Positions 26,931 through 36,754 of a stretch of 64,000 nt of DNA are shown here, piece by piece. The notes under the pieces are model-generated. The model did no database searches. It was not told where the DNA came from and worked only from the letters and a program-made list of their open reading frames with translations. This DNA is from Thalassoroseus pseudoceratinae (GTDB taxonomy: Bacteria > Planctomycetota > Planctomycetia > Planctomycetales > Planctomycetaceae), in assembly GCF_011634775.1 (NCBI RefSeq), contig NZ_JAALXT010000004.1:823242-887241 (forward strand), written 5' to 3'. Numbering within the stretch: position 1 is the first letter of the stretch; each line of letters starts with the position of its first letter. A program made the translations under genes and the position numbers.

Positions 26931-27797
26931 TCAGGACTTCGTCTGCCGACTGGTCTTGCGACTCCCAGTGCTTTTCTTGGAACTCTTTGTTCCCGAGCTG
27001 GATGACCGGGATCCGGACTTCTTGCGACTTCCCGACGAACTCGATTTACTCGTCGATTTCGATGACGCCGACTTCTTCGGTCCGTTCTCAAACAAATCTT
27101 TGAGCCGGTTCGGTGACGTCATGAGGTCGTAGCCGTCTTCCGGCGGTGGTGTTTCGGCAGGATCGAAGGTTTCGCGGTACTTCGGATCCACCGCAAGACT
27201 TCGAATCAGCGAACAGAACTGCGGGCCTTCCGCCTTCCGAATCACCGGTTTTAGTGAGTCCGCCGCTTCCTCGGGAGTCTGACCGGCTTCCACCAAACCC
27301 AGCCAAATCAGTGCGTACGTTGTCGAGCGGTCCGCCGGAACGAGATGGCTCCCCAAACACGTTTGGAGAGCATAATTCCGAACGAACGGCGACAGGTTCG
27401 GGATTTCCTCGAGTTGCTTGACGGCTTGCTCGAGTGTTTTCCGCTTCAAATCTTCAAGATCGAAGTCGTAGTGTTTCTCGAACACATGTTGCAGCAGGTT
27501 TCGCACCATCATCCCACGCAGTTCCGCGTCGGGAAGTTCCTCGAAAACAGCCGCCAACTCGGAAATCGAACTCACGCGGATTTCGTTAAGGTCGAAAAAA
27601 CTTTCGTGAAGACGCTGGTACGTTTTCTCCGCCTGCTCTTCGGAGGTATCCTCCAAACAGACCGCAAAAACCAGTGTTTCCAATACGGGCAAGTCACTAG
27701 TACTTGAACTGCCCTTGTATTGTTTCTTGAGAGCCGTCACAAGTTTCTTGCAAACGGCTTGTTTGTCCGAGTTTTTCGGCTTCTGTGCAGATGCCAT
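26931..27797 (-). CDS. Degenerate EndoIII-like (HhH-GPD fold) protein
   Basis: 288 residues. The order of segments follows endonuclease III: LPVLETLVFAVCLEDTSEEQ matches the family start FELLVAVLLSAQTTD, then RLHESFFDLNEIRVSSISEL, EEIPNLSPFVRNYALQTCLG where the LPGVGRKTA hairpin and catalytic Lys should be, and VPADRS where family VDTHV carries the catalytic Asp. FCSLIRSLAVD occupies the place of the region before the 4Fe-4S cysteines, which are missing. Lys is absent from the HhH position, so glycosylase/lyase chemistry is unlikely. The last 50 residues are a Ser/Lys-rich tail (KSASSKSTSKSSSSGSRKKS), probably nucleic-acid binding. Fold assignment is inference from pattern. It lies 83 bp after rbfA in the nusA unit. 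Confidence 0.6.
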   Translation of the reverse strand: MASAQKPKNSDKQAVCKKLVTALKKQYKGSSSTSDLPVLETLVFAVCLEDTSEEQAEKTYQRLHESFFDLNEIRVSSISELAAVFEELPDAELRGMMVRNLLQHVFEKHYDFDLEDLKRKTLEQAVKQLEEIPNLSPFVRNYALQTCLGSHLVPADRSTTYALIWLGLVEAGQTPEEAADSLKPVIRKAEGPQFCSLIRSLAVDPKYRETFDPAETPPPEDGYDLMTSPNRLKDLFENGPKKSASSKSTSKSSSSGSRKKSGSRSSSSGTKSSKKSTGSRKTSRQTKS

Positions 27798-27880
27798 GGT
27801 GAGTGGTTCTATCTCCTGAGGTCCGATTCGCCGACTCGGTCTCGCAATCGAAATCTAAGGTGGGACGTGTTGACGTTGTT

Positions 27881-28282
27881 TCAATCCGACGGTTGATCGG
27901 TCGTGGATTCTTCATCGGGAGTCGAAGTCGAGTCTTCGGTTTCTGCTAAGAGTTCCCGGAGATGCTTTGCGGTTTCCACGCTTTTCTTGATACCGGGGTC
28001 GTTGACGAAGGTCAGGATCGGCGTCCAACGGGTTTCGATTCGATCAGCGATCCGACCTTGCAGATAACCCCGAGCCGACTCCAAACCGTGCAAACACAAG
28101 GCTTGCTCTTTTTCGTCTCCCATGATGGAGACATAAACTTTAGCCGACTTGTTGTCTGGAGCGACTTCCGCGTGCAATACGGTGACGTTCTTCACTCGTG
28201 GATCACGAAGTTCGAACAACACCGACGTGCTGACCTGCTCCTGAATGGCTCTCGCGATTTTCGCTTGACGCCGCGACTGCAT
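27881..28282 (-). CDS. rbfA: Ribosome-binding factor A
   Basis: KH-fold factor for 30S maturation. 133 residues from ATG 28282, which has GAGG 8 nt upstream; an upstream in-frame extension to 28351 does not look like the family. [39 protein letters not shown] and AKVYVSIMG are the standard signatures, then [20 protein letters not shown] and a D/E/S/T-rich tail. Third gene of nusA-infB-rbfA, the conserved bacterial order. Confidence 0.95.
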   Translation of the reverse strand: MQSRRQAKIARAIQEQVSTSVLFELRDPRVKNVTVLHAEVAPDNKSAKVYVSIMGDEKEQALCLHGLESARGYLQGRIADRIETRWTPILTFVNDPGIKKSVETAKHLRELLAETEDSTSTPDEESTTDQPSD

Positions 28283-28411
28283 TACCGGTTCCTCGCAAAA
28301 CGCGTCCGCGACGCAACTTGGACCATGACCAGAATCGAATGGCGGACACAAGCTGCGTGCATCTGTTCCGCGTTTAACAACTTCATCAACTCAAACTCAT
28401 TCATTCACAAC

Positions 28412-31400
28412 TTACGAGGCTGAGTGTTCCAAAGTTCGCTTCACTTCCCGCACTTTGAAGGCTTCAAACAGGTCCCCTTCTTTCACATCGTTGAACCCGT
28501 TGAGACGAATCCCGCATTCCATGCCTTCGCGGACTTCCTTGGCATCGTCTTTTTCACGTTTGAGCGAGGCCAAGTCGTAATCGCCGAGGATTTTTTGGTC
28601 GCGAATGACATGCACACGGCTGTTTCGATCGATGGTCCCATTGAGAATCCGGCAACCGGCGATCATCCCGTAACGGCTGACTTTGAAGGTTTGCAACACA
28701 ATCGCTCGACCGGTCGTCTCTTGCACACGCTCCGGTTCCAACAAGCCTTCGAGAGCCTGTTTGATATGGTCGGTCACTTCGTAGATGATTTCATATCGTC
28801 GAATTTCCACGCCTTGCCGTTCGGCGTTTTGAGCCGCTCGGTCTTCCGGGACGACATGGAACGCGATGATGATGGCACCTGCCGCAGCGGCCAACGAGAC
28901 ATCGCTCTCGTTCACGCCACCGACGCCATCGTGGATGAGTTCGGTCCGCACTTCCGGGTGCTCGAACTTGTCGATTTCCCCTTTGAGTGCTTCCAATGAA
29001 CCCGGCGTATCGGCTTTGAGAATAAGCGGGAGGTCTTTGACACCCGAGTCGCCACTGAGCAACTCTTCCAGTGTTTTTGGCTTCCCGGAAGTCGCAGCCA
29101 AGTCTTCCGTGCGTCCGGAGTGACGACGCTCTTCGGCAGTGGTCCTGGCTTCCTCAAGGTCGGTCATGCCGAAGAAGTGATCTCCCGCACCCGGTACCAC
29201 ATCCAACCCGGTAATCTTGACCGGTTGCGACGGCCCAGCCGTCTCAATTTCCCTGCCGAGATCGTCGTACATGGCCCGGACTTTACCGAACGCTTCACCA
29301 CAAAGGACGACATCGCCAATGGAAAGCGTCCCTTTTTGGATGATCAACCAAGCAATCACACCCCGACCTTCATCACGGAACGCTTCCAAGCAAACCCCAA
29401 CCGCTGGGCGATCGGCGTTGGCTTTCAGTTCCTCGATTTCCGCCGTGAGCAGAATTGTTTCCAAGAGTGTGTCGATTCCCTGCCCCGTCGCTGCCGACGT
29501 TCGCACGACTTCGACTTCACCACCCCACTCGACCGGAAGGATCTCGTGGGCTGTCAGGTCTTGCAGGACTTTTTGCTCGTTGGTATCGGGCAAGTCGATC
29601 TTGTTCATTGCCACGATGATCGGCACACCAGACGCCTTCGCGTGGCTGATACACTCCACAGTTTGCGGCATCACGCCATCATCCGCCGCGATGACAAGCA
29701 CGATGATGTCGGTCACATTGGCACCACGTGCCCGCATGTCCCCAAACGCCGCGTGCCCCGGTGTATCCACGAATGTAATCGGCTTACCTTCGTAGTCGAT
29801 CTGATAGGACGCAATATGCTGGGTAATACCACCGGATTCGCCAGCGGCTACATTCGCGGAGCGAATCGTGTCAAGCAGGCTGGTTTTCCCGTGGTCGACG
29901 TGACCAAGAATCGTGACGACCGGAGGCCGTTCGGTCAGATTCGTATCTTCCTCGTCGTTCTCCAACATCGCGTTGAGTTCTTCTTCGATATCCCGACCAC
30001 GCTTGATGGTCAGATCGACGCTGAACTCCAACGCCAACTCCATGGCTTGTTCTTCATCCAAGAAGTCGTTGATTGTGGCCATCGTGCCGTTGCGGAACAG
30101 GATCGAAATCAGATCCTTGCCGGGTCGTCCCATGGCTTCGGACAGACTTCGCACCGTGATCGGCAGTTCGACTTCGGCTTCGGTCCGGAACGTAATCGGG
30201 CCGGAACGTTTCTTCCGCCGACGGTTCGAAAACTGTCGCCGTGCGACGTCTTCCTCTCGCTCGTTGCGATTCCGTCCTTTCCGCCGCGACTTGTTACGAC
30301 CGGTTTCTTCTTCCTGCTGCTCCCGACCACGTTGCCGCTTGAGATCGACACGACCTTTCTGCGGCCGATCGGTCCGCTCTCCGCGTTCACGCTCTTCCAT
30401 GTGCCGTTGGAGTTGGTCTCGCAACGGAGCATCGCCAGCTTTCAGATTCCCCGGCAACTTCATCACCGGCTTCTGAGCGGGACCTTCGGTTTTCTCGCTT
30501 CGTTTGGGCTGCGGAGTACTGACTTCCGGCGGGGGAGCTGCAACGAAGGGAACACTCGGACGATTGGGTTTCTTCTCTTTTTTCTTCTTCGCACGTGACT
30601 CGCTGATGCTCCCGCGCGGTTTCATTTCCATATCCCGAACCGGCCGTGACGAAGCACCTGATGGAGCGATATAGTCCTCCATTTTGTGCGGTGTCGGCTT
30701 GGCTTCGGGTTTGTCGTCGGTCTTCTCTTCCGCGGCCACTTCCACAGACTTACCTTTGTCGCCATCTTCTTCTTCGGTGGACGCCGCTTCGGTTTGCTCG
30801 CTGGCATCCGCAACCGGCTCTGCTTGCCCAGCGGGAGACTCAACTTCCGTCGCAGCTCCTTCGGCCGCCTCTGATGTCGCGTCTTCTTCAACGGCGGATT
30901 CAACTTCCGCTGCCGCTTGTTCAGCCGAGTCGCTGACTTCAGCCACGGGCTCTTGCTCGACAACCTGTGCCACTTCGTCTTCAGCCTTTGTTTCAGCCGT
31001 AGCTTCGGTTACTTCGTCGGTCGCTTCGGGCGTCTCGGCGACAGTCTCGACCACTGAGGGTTCGCGATCACCGACCTCGCTCTCATCGACCGAAGAATCG
31101 TCGGAGGAGACTGTCTCTTCGAGATCACCATCGTCTTCGACGGTCGCCGTACCTACGCCACCCTGGTCAGACCGGGAGCGCCCGGATTGAGACCGTGAGG
31201 ATTCAATCTTGCGAACCTTGCTGCCTCGATCGACAACTTCCGCTCGCACCGGCTCCAACGGAGCATCGACGGAAGCCTCTTCGGGCTTAGCGTCGCCAGA
31301 CGCCCCTTCCCGGATGAAGTTGACGACAATATCCCGCTGTTCCGGCGAAATACTGGCCAAGGCGGAGTTCTTCGCAGGAACCCCAGCTTGGTTGCAGTAA

Positions 31401-31462
31401 TCGATAAGCTCTTTGCTATCGATGCCTAGCTCTTTCGCCAGAGCGAAGATCCTGATCTTCAA
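28412..31462 (-). CDS. infB: Translation initiation factor IF-2
   Basis: GTPase that brings fMet-tRNA to the 30S subunit. 1,016 residues from TTG 31462, chosen because the product then begins [19 protein letters not shown], the IF2_N pattern, and GGGGGA lies about 8 nt upstream; TTG 31477 is an alternative. After IF2_N come an acidic Glu/Ala/Thr-rich region (about 60-270), a basic Arg/Lys-rich region with RKKRSG, and a second IF2_N-like domain. The GTPase starts near residue 518: [12 protein letters not shown] (G1), GGITQHI (G2), DTPGHAAF (G3), NKID (G4). Domains II-IV follow to KRTLEHSAS. No start other than TTG suits, which may limit translation. Confidence 0.97.
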   Translation of the reverse strand: MKIRIFALAKELGIDSKELIDYCNQAGVPAKNSALASISPEQRDIVVNFIREGASGDAKPEEASVDAPLEPVRAEVVDRGSKVRKIESSRSQSGRSRSDQGGVGTATVEDDGDLEETVSSDDSSVDESEVGDREPSVVETVAETPEATDEVTEATAETKAEDEVAQVVEQEPVAEVSDSAEQAAAEVESAVEEDATSEAAEGAATEVESPAGQAEPVADASEQTEAASTEEEDGDKGKSVEVAAEEKTDDKPEAKPTPHKMEDYIAPSGASSRPVRDMEMKPRGSISESRAKKKKEKKPNRPSVPFVAAPPPEVSTPQPKRSEKTEGPAQKPVMKLPGNLKAGDAPLRDQLQRHMEERERGERTDRPQKGRVDLKRQRGREQQEEETGRNKSRRKGRNRNEREEDVARRQFSNRRRKKRSGPITFRTEAEVELPITVRSLSEAMGRPGKDLISILFRNGTMATINDFLDEEQAMELALEFSVDLTIKRGRDIEEELNAMLENDEEDTNLTERPPVVTILGHVDHGKTSLLDTIRSANVAAGESGGITQHIASYQIDYEGKPITFVDTPGHAAFGDMRARGANVTDIIVLVIAADDGVMPQTVECISHAKASGVPIIVAMNKIDLPDTNEQKVLQDLTAHEILPVEWGGEVEVVRTSAATGQGIDTLLETILLTAEIEELKANADRPAVGVCLEAFRDEGRGVIAWLIIQKGTLSIGDVVLCGEAFGKVRAMYDDLGREIETAGPSQPVKITGLDVVPGAGDHFFGMTDLEEARTTAEERRHSGRTEDLAATSGKPKTLEELLSGDSGVKDLPLILKADTPGSLEALKGEIDKFEHPEVRTELIHDGVGGVNESDVSLAAAAGAIIIAFHVVPEDRAAQNAERQGVEIRRYEIIYEVTDHIKQALEGLLEPERVQETTGRAIVLQTFKVSRYGMIAGCRILNGTIDRNSRVHVIRDQKILGDYDLASLKREKDDAKEVREGMECGIRLNGFNDVKEGDLFEAFKVREVKRTLEHSAS

Positions 31463-31552
31463 AAGCGTTTCCCCCAATTCAACTCAAAGACGGCTCTTAC
31501 ATGAACCGAAACCGAACGTTTTTAAAACTCAACTGATTCAACCCCACAGCCA

Positions 31553-33109
31553 TTACGCCCCACCGGTTGGACGCGACTCTTCAGCGGCCACCTCGGTTTC
31601 GCGTTCGGAGTCGTCGGCAGGCACCGCACCACCGGCATCGGCGATCGCGGACTCAACCACTTCCGGCTCGACGTCGGCCACAGGGTCCACCACTTCATCT
31701 TCGGTTGACGGCGACTCACCAGACTCGCCATCCGACTCCGCGGTTACCGCTGCCGCCACTTCCGGCGTTTGCTCATCAGTTTCCGCAACCTGTTCGGCCA
31801 CGGCCTCTGTATGCAGCGACTCATTGGTTTTTTCAGTCGCACCGCCAGATTCCGTTTCCGGCGGAGTTTTCGCGGCAGGCTTCAACGGAGCCGTACGCCC
31901 CAACGCGGCCTGCTCACGTTTCAGGCGGTATTCTTCGCGTTCCGCTTTTTCAGCAATCAAAGCTTGCTCGTCAGCGAACTCCACGATTTCCGCACACTGT
32001 TCTTCCGTCAAGCCGCTCAATTCTTCCAACTGATCAGGCTCAATCACGGAAAGATCGTCGAAGGTAAAGAACCCTTGAACAACAAGGTTTTCGGCCAATT
32101 CCTCGCTCACGTGTGGTGACTTGGAAAACTCGCCAATCGTCTGATCGATTTGTTCATCCAGACGATCCTGAGTCATCACGTGAATATCCCAGCCAACCAG
32201 CTTCGATGCCAATCGGACATTCTGCCCTTTCCGGCCGATCGCCAAGGACAGAGAATCTTCACGCACAAGGACGATCACTTTGCCCAACATGGGACACAGC
32301 ACAACGTCTTCAACCTCAGCGGGCTGCAACGCATTCGGGACGAGAACGTGCAAGGAATCGTTCCACCGAACGATATCAATTCGCTCTTCTCCACCCAACT
32401 CGTTGATAATATTCTTGATCCGTGCCCCACGAACGCCCACACAGGCACCAACGCCATCAATCTTGCTATCGTCGCAAGAGACAGCCACTTTGGTCCGGTA
32501 ACCAGCTTCGCGAGAGATCGAGCGAATCCGAATCACATGATCCGCAATCTCGGGAATTTCCAACTCGAACAACCGACGAACCAAGTCGGCGTGGCAACGA
32601 GAAAGAATAATCTTCACCCGACTGCCAGCTTTACGAACGTCAAGAACGATCGCTCGCACGCGTTCACCAACACGATACCCTTCGCCGGGAATCTGTTCGC
32701 TTCGCGGCAAGAAGCCTTCCGCCTTGCCAAGATTCACGGTTACCGAGCCACCTTCGACACGACTGACCGTCCCGGTCACAATTTGGCTACGCAATTCGCC
32801 AAACTCGTCGAACAGATGATCGCGTTCCGCTTCGCGAATCTTTTGAATCATGACCTGCTTGGCGGTCTGGGCAGCGATTCGACCGAGCAGATCGCCAATC
32901 TCGTCGGCATTCAACGGATCCCCATCGATCGAAGCGGACGGTTCGCCCGTCAACCGATCGACTTTGACGTCAATATCGACCTCTTCACCGAAGTGCTTTC
33001 GGGCCGCCGAGACAATTGCTTGCTCGATTCCATCAAAGACGATGCTTTTCTCGATACTCTTGTCGCGGTGGATCATTTCCACGACACGGAGGAGTTCGGG
33101 TCCGTTCAT
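31553..33109 (-). CDS. nusA: Transcription termination/antitermination factor NusA
   Basis: 518 residues from ATG 33109. The NusA N-terminal domain ([20 protein letters not shown]) is followed by S1 ([20 protein letters not shown]), KH1 ([20 protein letters not shown]) and KH2 ([20 protein letters not shown]). A short helix-hairpin module ([19 protein letters not shown]) and a long acidic Ala/Glu/Thr tail (about 410-518) replace the usual C-terminal repeats. rimP, which often precedes nusA, is absent. The leader carries a hairpin with a T run, so termination in the leader, perhaps by NusA itself, is possible. Confidence 0.96.
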   Translation of the reverse strand: MNGPELLRVVEMIHRDKSIEKSIVFDGIEQAIVSAARKHFGEEVDIDVKVDRLTGEPSASIDGDPLNADEIGDLLGRIAAQTAKQVMIQKIREAERDHLFDEFGELRSQIVTGTVSRVEGGSVTVNLGKAEGFLPRSEQIPGEGYRVGERVRAIVLDVRKAGSRVKIILSRCHADLVRRLFELEIPEIADHVIRIRSISREAGYRTKVAVSCDDSKIDGVGACVGVRGARIKNIINELGGEERIDIVRWNDSLHVLVPNALQPAEVEDVVLCPMLGKVIVLVREDSLSLAIGRKGQNVRLASKLVGWDIHVMTQDRLDEQIDQTIGEFSKSPHVSEELAENLVVQGFFTFDDLSVIEPDQLEELSGLTEEQCAEIVEFADEQALIAEKAEREEYRLKREQAALGRTAPLKPAAKTPPETESGGATEKTNESLHTEAVAEQVAETDEQTPEVAAAVTAESDGESGESPSTEDEVVDPVADVEPEVVESAIADAGGAVPADDSERETEVAAEESRPTGGA

Positions 33110-33130
33110 CGTTTTCCAACTTCCCAATAA

Positions 33131-33158
33131 CAAAAAAAGTGGGCACAAGACCCACTTT
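33131..33158 (-). terminator. Terminator-like hairpin in the nusA leader
   Basis: Read on the minus strand: AAAGTGGG, a 7-nt loop, CCCACTTT, then further T residues and G. The perfect 8-bp stem (33136-33143 / 33151-33158) followed by T7 is a typical intrinsic terminator. It ends about 20 nt before the nusA start. No gene lies between it and the candidate promoter, so it could attenuate the operon or end a small RNA of about 190 nt. Confidence 0.75.
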
Positions 33159-33335
33159 CAACTATCCATCCCCTTCGGGAGACAGACCGTCCAGTGGCCG
33201 TCAACAAAGAACCACGGCGACACATGCCCCAAATACAGGAGCCATGCCAACCGCGATGGCGGTGCCCGGCCGGAGTATTCTTTCTAGCGTCTACATGCGC
33301 CAGACCCTTTTCAGTGAATTCCGCTCGGGGTGAGG

Positions 33336-33364
33336 TCTATTCCAACATTCTTGAGGTTTGTCAA
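33336..33364 (-). promoter_or_regulatory. nusA: Candidate sigma-70 promoter of the nusA operon
   Basis: Minus strand: perfect -35 TTGACA (33364-33359), 17-nt spacer, then AATAGA (33341-33336) as a weak -10. It would give a leader of roughly 220 nt before ATG 33109, containing an ACCGC-CATC-GCGGT hairpin (about 33247-33260) and the terminator-like hairpin. Confidence 0.5.
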
Positions 33365-33714
33365 CACAAGTTCACAAACTTCGGCGAATGTGTGAATGTT
33401 GTGACGCACACAACCCATCATTGGTTCTCAGTCTTCGATTGTGACGATACATCCCTCCAAGTCAACTGTCAAGCAGTTCCCGGACGAACATTTCTCGATC
33501 ACGACCCGACCGTTCGCCAATCGTCTGGGTACGAATGAGTCGAATAGCGATTTATTCATTGGAATTCACCGATTGGAATTTTATTGGCCGCAGATTTATA
33601 CTATTGAGTCTGTGCGACACTTGGGCGGTTTCGAGGATGAACGCCAACGGGAGCCGTGCCGAATTGGTCGGGATCATACGGATAACTTTGTTTCAGGCAG
33701 GGAGAGACGGAACG
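33365..33714. other. Divergent control region, nusA operon / TPR gene
   Basis: 350 bp between the nusA promoter and the plus-strand TPR gene. The left part contains short hyphenated repeats of gtgtgaatgttgtgacgcaca type near 33388-33412. The plus-strand promoter at 33573-33602 is listed separately. The frame is open from 33535 to the TPR start but has no signal-peptide logic, so it was taken as leader. Confidence 0.45.
33573..33602 (+). promoter_or_regulatory. Candidate promoter of the TPR gene
   Basis: TTGGAA (33573-33578), 18-nt spacer, TATACT (33597-33602): a good sigma-70-type match in an AT-rich stretch, about 110 nt before ATG 33715. Confidence 0.45.
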
Positions 33715-35151
33715 ATGCTGAGAAGCCGAACATTCATGGCGGCAATGATTGTGATTCCTTGGGCCCTTTCAAACGTGGCCAATGCCCAAGTCGACCCCAA
33801 GAACGCGAACCCCGAACACGAACAGATCAAAAAACAAGCTGACGCCGCCTACCAACAACGGGCGTTCACCCAAGCGGTGGAATTGGTCAGCAAAGTGATC
33901 AAGGAGAACCCCAAAGACGATGTTGCTTTCTACTTGCGAGGAAGCTCCTTGGTGGAAATTGGCCTGCAAAACCGAGACGTCGATAAACTTCGTGCCGGAA
34001 TCGCCGACGCTCGCCAGGCGATTTCACTGAACGGCCGAGAACGAATCGACTACTACCTTCCCTATCTGTTCGGCATGTCCAGCCTGGCCGGTCTTGAAGA
34101 CAAGCCGGAACACGCCAATGTTGCCATCCAAGTTGCCACCCAGGTCATTGGGTTGCCCAACGTCGGTACGGCTCAGTCAGCCAACCTGTACTACCAGCGT
34201 GCTCGGGCTCACGGAACACTTCAAGACTGGCAAAAAGCCGCCGACGATTTTAACAAAGCCCTGTCCTTCAACCCGAATCACCTCGGTGCACGCTTGGGAG
34301 CCGGCCACGCATACGTGCGAATGGAAGACTTCGACAAGGCCGAAGAACAATTCGACGCAGCTTCCAAGACATTCCCGAATGACCCACGCGTGTATAACGA
34401 TCGCGGGACATTCCACCAGCAATCCAAACAGTTCGACAAAGCCATCGCCGACTTCACCAAGGTGCTGGAACTCGACAAAAACGCCCACTACGCCTACATG
34501 AACCGCGGGTTCACCTACATGGAGAAAGGCGACCCGAAACAAGCGGAACAGGATTTTGATCGCGCCTTGGCACTCCAACCGAAGCAACCAACCCTCTACA
34601 GCCTGCGAGGAACCGCGCGTCTGATGCAGGGCCGCGTTAATGACGCCCTTGGCGACTACAAAATGGTGGTCGAAATGGACACCAAGAACCCGATCGCTCG
34701 GGGAGACTTGGCGTTCGCGGAATTCTTTGCTGGCGACTATGCCAACGCTGCAAAATCTTTTGCTTCGGCTCTCGACTCCCCCGCCAAGCTCGAACACCTT
34801 CGACCTTGGCTGTATATCTCGCTGGTATCGTCCGGCCAAAAGAATGCCGCTGACTCCCGCTTCGGCAGTGGACCAAGTGGTGACCAAGCCGGCTGGGACT
34901 GGTCCGATCGCTTGCTCGCGATGCTGACCGGCAAAATCTCTGATGAAGACTTGCTCGCAGCTGTGAAGAGCGACGAAACACGCGTCAAAGACGCTCAACT
35001 TTGCGAAGCCCACTTCTTCCTGGGCCAAAAAGCTTTGCTCGCTGGAGATCGAGCCGCCGCCGCTGCCCACTTCCAAAAAGCAGTCGCCACCAACGCGGAC
35101 AACCTCTCCGCTCACCGTGGCTCCCGCTTCGCGTTGCAGCGACTCAACTAA
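33715..35151 (+). CDS. Secreted TPR protein
   Basis: 478 residues from ATG 33715, preceded by AGGGAGAG about 10 nt upstream. From this start the product begins with a signal peptide (MLRSRTFMAAMIVIPWALSN, cut after ANA). TPR units run from about residue 35 to the end: AAYQQRAFTQAVELVSKVIK, DDVAFYLRGSSLVEIGLQNR, ADDFNKALSFNPNHLGARLG, DFTKVLELDKNAHYAYMNRG and DFDRALALQPKQPTLYSLRG. The last third (DSRFGSGPSGDQAGWDWSDR, LAMLTGKISDEDLLAAVKSD) resembles the end of NlpI-type TPR lipoproteins. Probably a periplasmic protein-interaction platform; no enzyme motif. Confidence 0.85.
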   Translation: MLRSRTFMAAMIVIPWALSNVANAQVDPKNANPEHEQIKKQADAAYQQRAFTQAVELVSKVIKENPKDDVAFYLRGSSLVEIGLQNRDVDKLRAGIADARQAISLNGRERIDYYLPYLFGMSSLAGLEDKPEHANVAIQVATQVIGLPNVGTAQSANLYYQRARAHGTLQDWQKAADDFNKALSFNPNHLGARLGAGHAYVRMEDFDKAEEQFDAASKTFPNDPRVYNDRGTFHQQSKQFDKAIADFTKVLELDKNAHYAYMNRGFTYMEKGDPKQAEQDFDRALALQPKQPTLYSLRGTARLMQGRVNDALGDYKMVVEMDTKNPIARGDLAFAEFFAGDYANAAKSFASALDSPAKLEHLRPWLYISLVSSGQKNAADSRFGSGPSGDQAGWDWSDRLLAMLTGKISDEDLLAAVKSDETRVKDAQLCEAHFFLGQKALLAGDRAAAAAHFQKAVATNADNLSAHRGSRFALQRLN

Positions 35152-35190
35152 TCTCAGACATCAGCCGACTTTTCACTTCAGAAGCAACGA

Positions 35191-35219
35191 AGCCCCAGGG
35201 GAAACCTTGGGGCTTTTTT
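35191..35219 (+). terminator. Intrinsic terminator of the TPR gene
   Basis: AGCCCCAGG (35191-35199), loop, CCTTGGGGCT (35205-35214) with one bulge, followed by a T6 run (35214-35219). It lies 40 bp after the stop at 35151. Confidence 0.85.
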
Positions 35220-35257
35220 GATTGAGATGATGAACAGGAAATCAATCGCTCGGATGC

Positions 35258-35321
35258 CACTGGCTTCGCCAGTGCTTTTCGATGTCAATGTCGCTCGTCT
35301 TTGCACTGACAGAGCCAGTGC
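35258..35321. repeat. Pair of CACTGGC palindromes
   Basis: CACTGGC-TTC-GCCAGTG (35258-35274), a perfect palindrome, is followed 28 bp later by GCACTGACAGAGCCAGTGC (35303-35321), an imperfect version of the same unit. It looks like a dispersed REP-type element at the convergent junction of the TPR gene and the ketosynthase gene. Confidence 0.55.
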
Positions 35322-35345
35322 CTCACCGAAGCCAAGCCAGAAACA

Positions 35346-36695
35346 TCACGCACCCGCGGCTCGCACCACCACGGCGGTGGCTTGCCCCACGCGGGTGACG
35401 TTGGTTTTGAGGAACAACCGATTGTCGGTTGGCAGTGGTTCGCCATGCACGACATTCAGCGGACATTCGGGATCCGACGCCCGATAATTGAGAGTCACCG
35501 GAATCACGCCTGAACCGAGCGAGACCAACGAGGCAACTAACTCCATCGTTCCGCAGCCAGGACCGGCGTTACCGAGCCGGCTCTTCATGGCCGTTACAGG
35601 AATTTTGCCACCGTCTGCACCGAAGACGTCGTGAATCGCCAGCGCTTCATCGCGATCCACGGCTTTGCTACCGAGACCGTGCGCGTTCACATGTCCGATT
35701 TGATTCGGTTCGACCCCGGCATCTCGCAAAGCGGCTCGCATGGCGTTTGCCAACGCTCGACGTGGCTGCGGAGAGCCGTCTCGCTCCACAACGCATGACG
35801 ATCCAAACCCGAGAATCTCACCGAAAACTGTCGCACCTCGGTTCGCAGCATGTTCGGCGGTTTCGAGAATGAGTGTTGCAGCACCTTCACCGATGACTTG
35901 GCCAGTACTGTTCTTATCGAACGGTCGACACCAAGTTTCCGGCGGGCCATCCTCGTGGGCGAGTTCATCCCACAACGCTGCGTGTAGCGACTGCATGGGG
36001 TTAAACCGAGCCCCGCACGTCCCGGAAATCATCACGTCCGCGTCACCACGCGAAATAATTCGGACAGCCTCTCCCAGCACAGAATTGCCGGAAGCCTCAT
36101 CCATTGTGATCGAGTTGCTCGGTCCGCGTGCTCCAACCGAAATGCTGATGTGACAAGCCGGCATATTCGGAAGATATTTCAGGAGCCACAAGGGTTCCAT
36201 GGCTCCCATCCCGCTGGGTTGCCCGGCGTTTTCGCCGTCTTGCCCCCACTTCTCATAAATGAAATGCGGGGAGGGTTCTTCCTCGGCAGATTTCTTGACG
36301 GGATCGATCAACTGGTCTGGCGGAGTCAGCATCAGATTCGCACCGAATTCGACACCCAACCGATCGGCTGGAATGGTGTCCGTGCTGACTTGGGCATCTT
36401 CAACGGCTTGTAACGCGGATGCCACACCGAGTTGGATTTCTCGGCACATCACCTTGACCCATTTCCGTTCCGACTTCAGCCACTGTTTCTTGGCGGATTT
36501 CTCGTCGAACTCGGAGATCTCTCCACCGACATGACCAGGAACGCCGGTGAACGACTGCAGTTGGCTGCGACGAATTCCACTCCGACCGGCGGCTAAGTTC
36601 TCACTGAAGTCAGACCGGCCGATCCCCAAAGGGCTGACAATTCCGACCCCCGTAATCACCACGCCTTTGGTGATATCTGAAGACTGTTGTGCCAT
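35346..36695 (-). CDS. Ketosynthase-like protein lacking the active-site Cys
   Basis: 449 residues with the complete thiolase fold of FabF-type ketoacyl synthases: VVITGVGIVSPLG at the start, HISISVGARGPSNS, GDADVMISGT, RPFDKNSTGQVIGEGAATLI. The catalytic triad is broken. Against FabF Cys163-His303-His340, the nucleophile position is E200 (ITMDEASG, family ATACTSG), the first His is kept (H339 in NAHGLGS) and the second is N376 (KSRLGNAG, family KSMTGHLLGAAG); K371 is kept. Loss of Cys recalls chain-length factors and KSQ decarboxylases, which carry Gln. It lies just past the lipoprotein and fabF genes on the same strand, so it may pair with FabF or act on malonyl-ACP (inference). Confidence 0.88.
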   Translation of the reverse strand: MAQQSSDITKGVVITGVGIVSPLGIGRSDFSENLAAGRSGIRRSQLQSFTGVPGHVGGEISEFDEKSAKKQWLKSERKWVKVMCREIQLGVASALQAVEDAQVSTDTIPADRLGVEFGANLMLTPPDQLIDPVKKSAEEEPSPHFIYEKWGQDGENAGQPSGMGAMEPLWLLKYLPNMPACHISISVGARGPSNSITMDEASGNSVLGEAVRIISRGDADVMISGTCGARFNPMQSLHAALWDELAHEDGPPETWCRPFDKNSTGQVIGEGAATLILETAEHAANRGATVFGEILGFGSSCVVERDGSPQPRRALANAMRAALRDAGVEPNQIGHVNAHGLGSKAVDRDEALAIHDVFGADGGKIPVTAMKSRLGNAGPGCGTMELVASLVSLGSGVIPVTLNYRASDPECPLNVVHGEPLPTDNRLFLKTNVTRVGQATAVVVRAAGA

Positions 36696-36754
36696 GAGTG
36701 TCGGCGTGCCTCATCAGGTCGAAAATAGAGAGTGAATGGGCGACGATACTCCGA

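Noticed and set aside
29120..30598. Long plus-strand frame opposite infB (492 codons)
   Set aside because: Antisense of a certain gene; Arg/His/Phe-rich, with no family.
33535..33714. 60-codon N-terminal extension of the TPR protein
   Set aside because: It would bury the signal peptide; ATG 33715 has a good ribosome site and promoter spacing.
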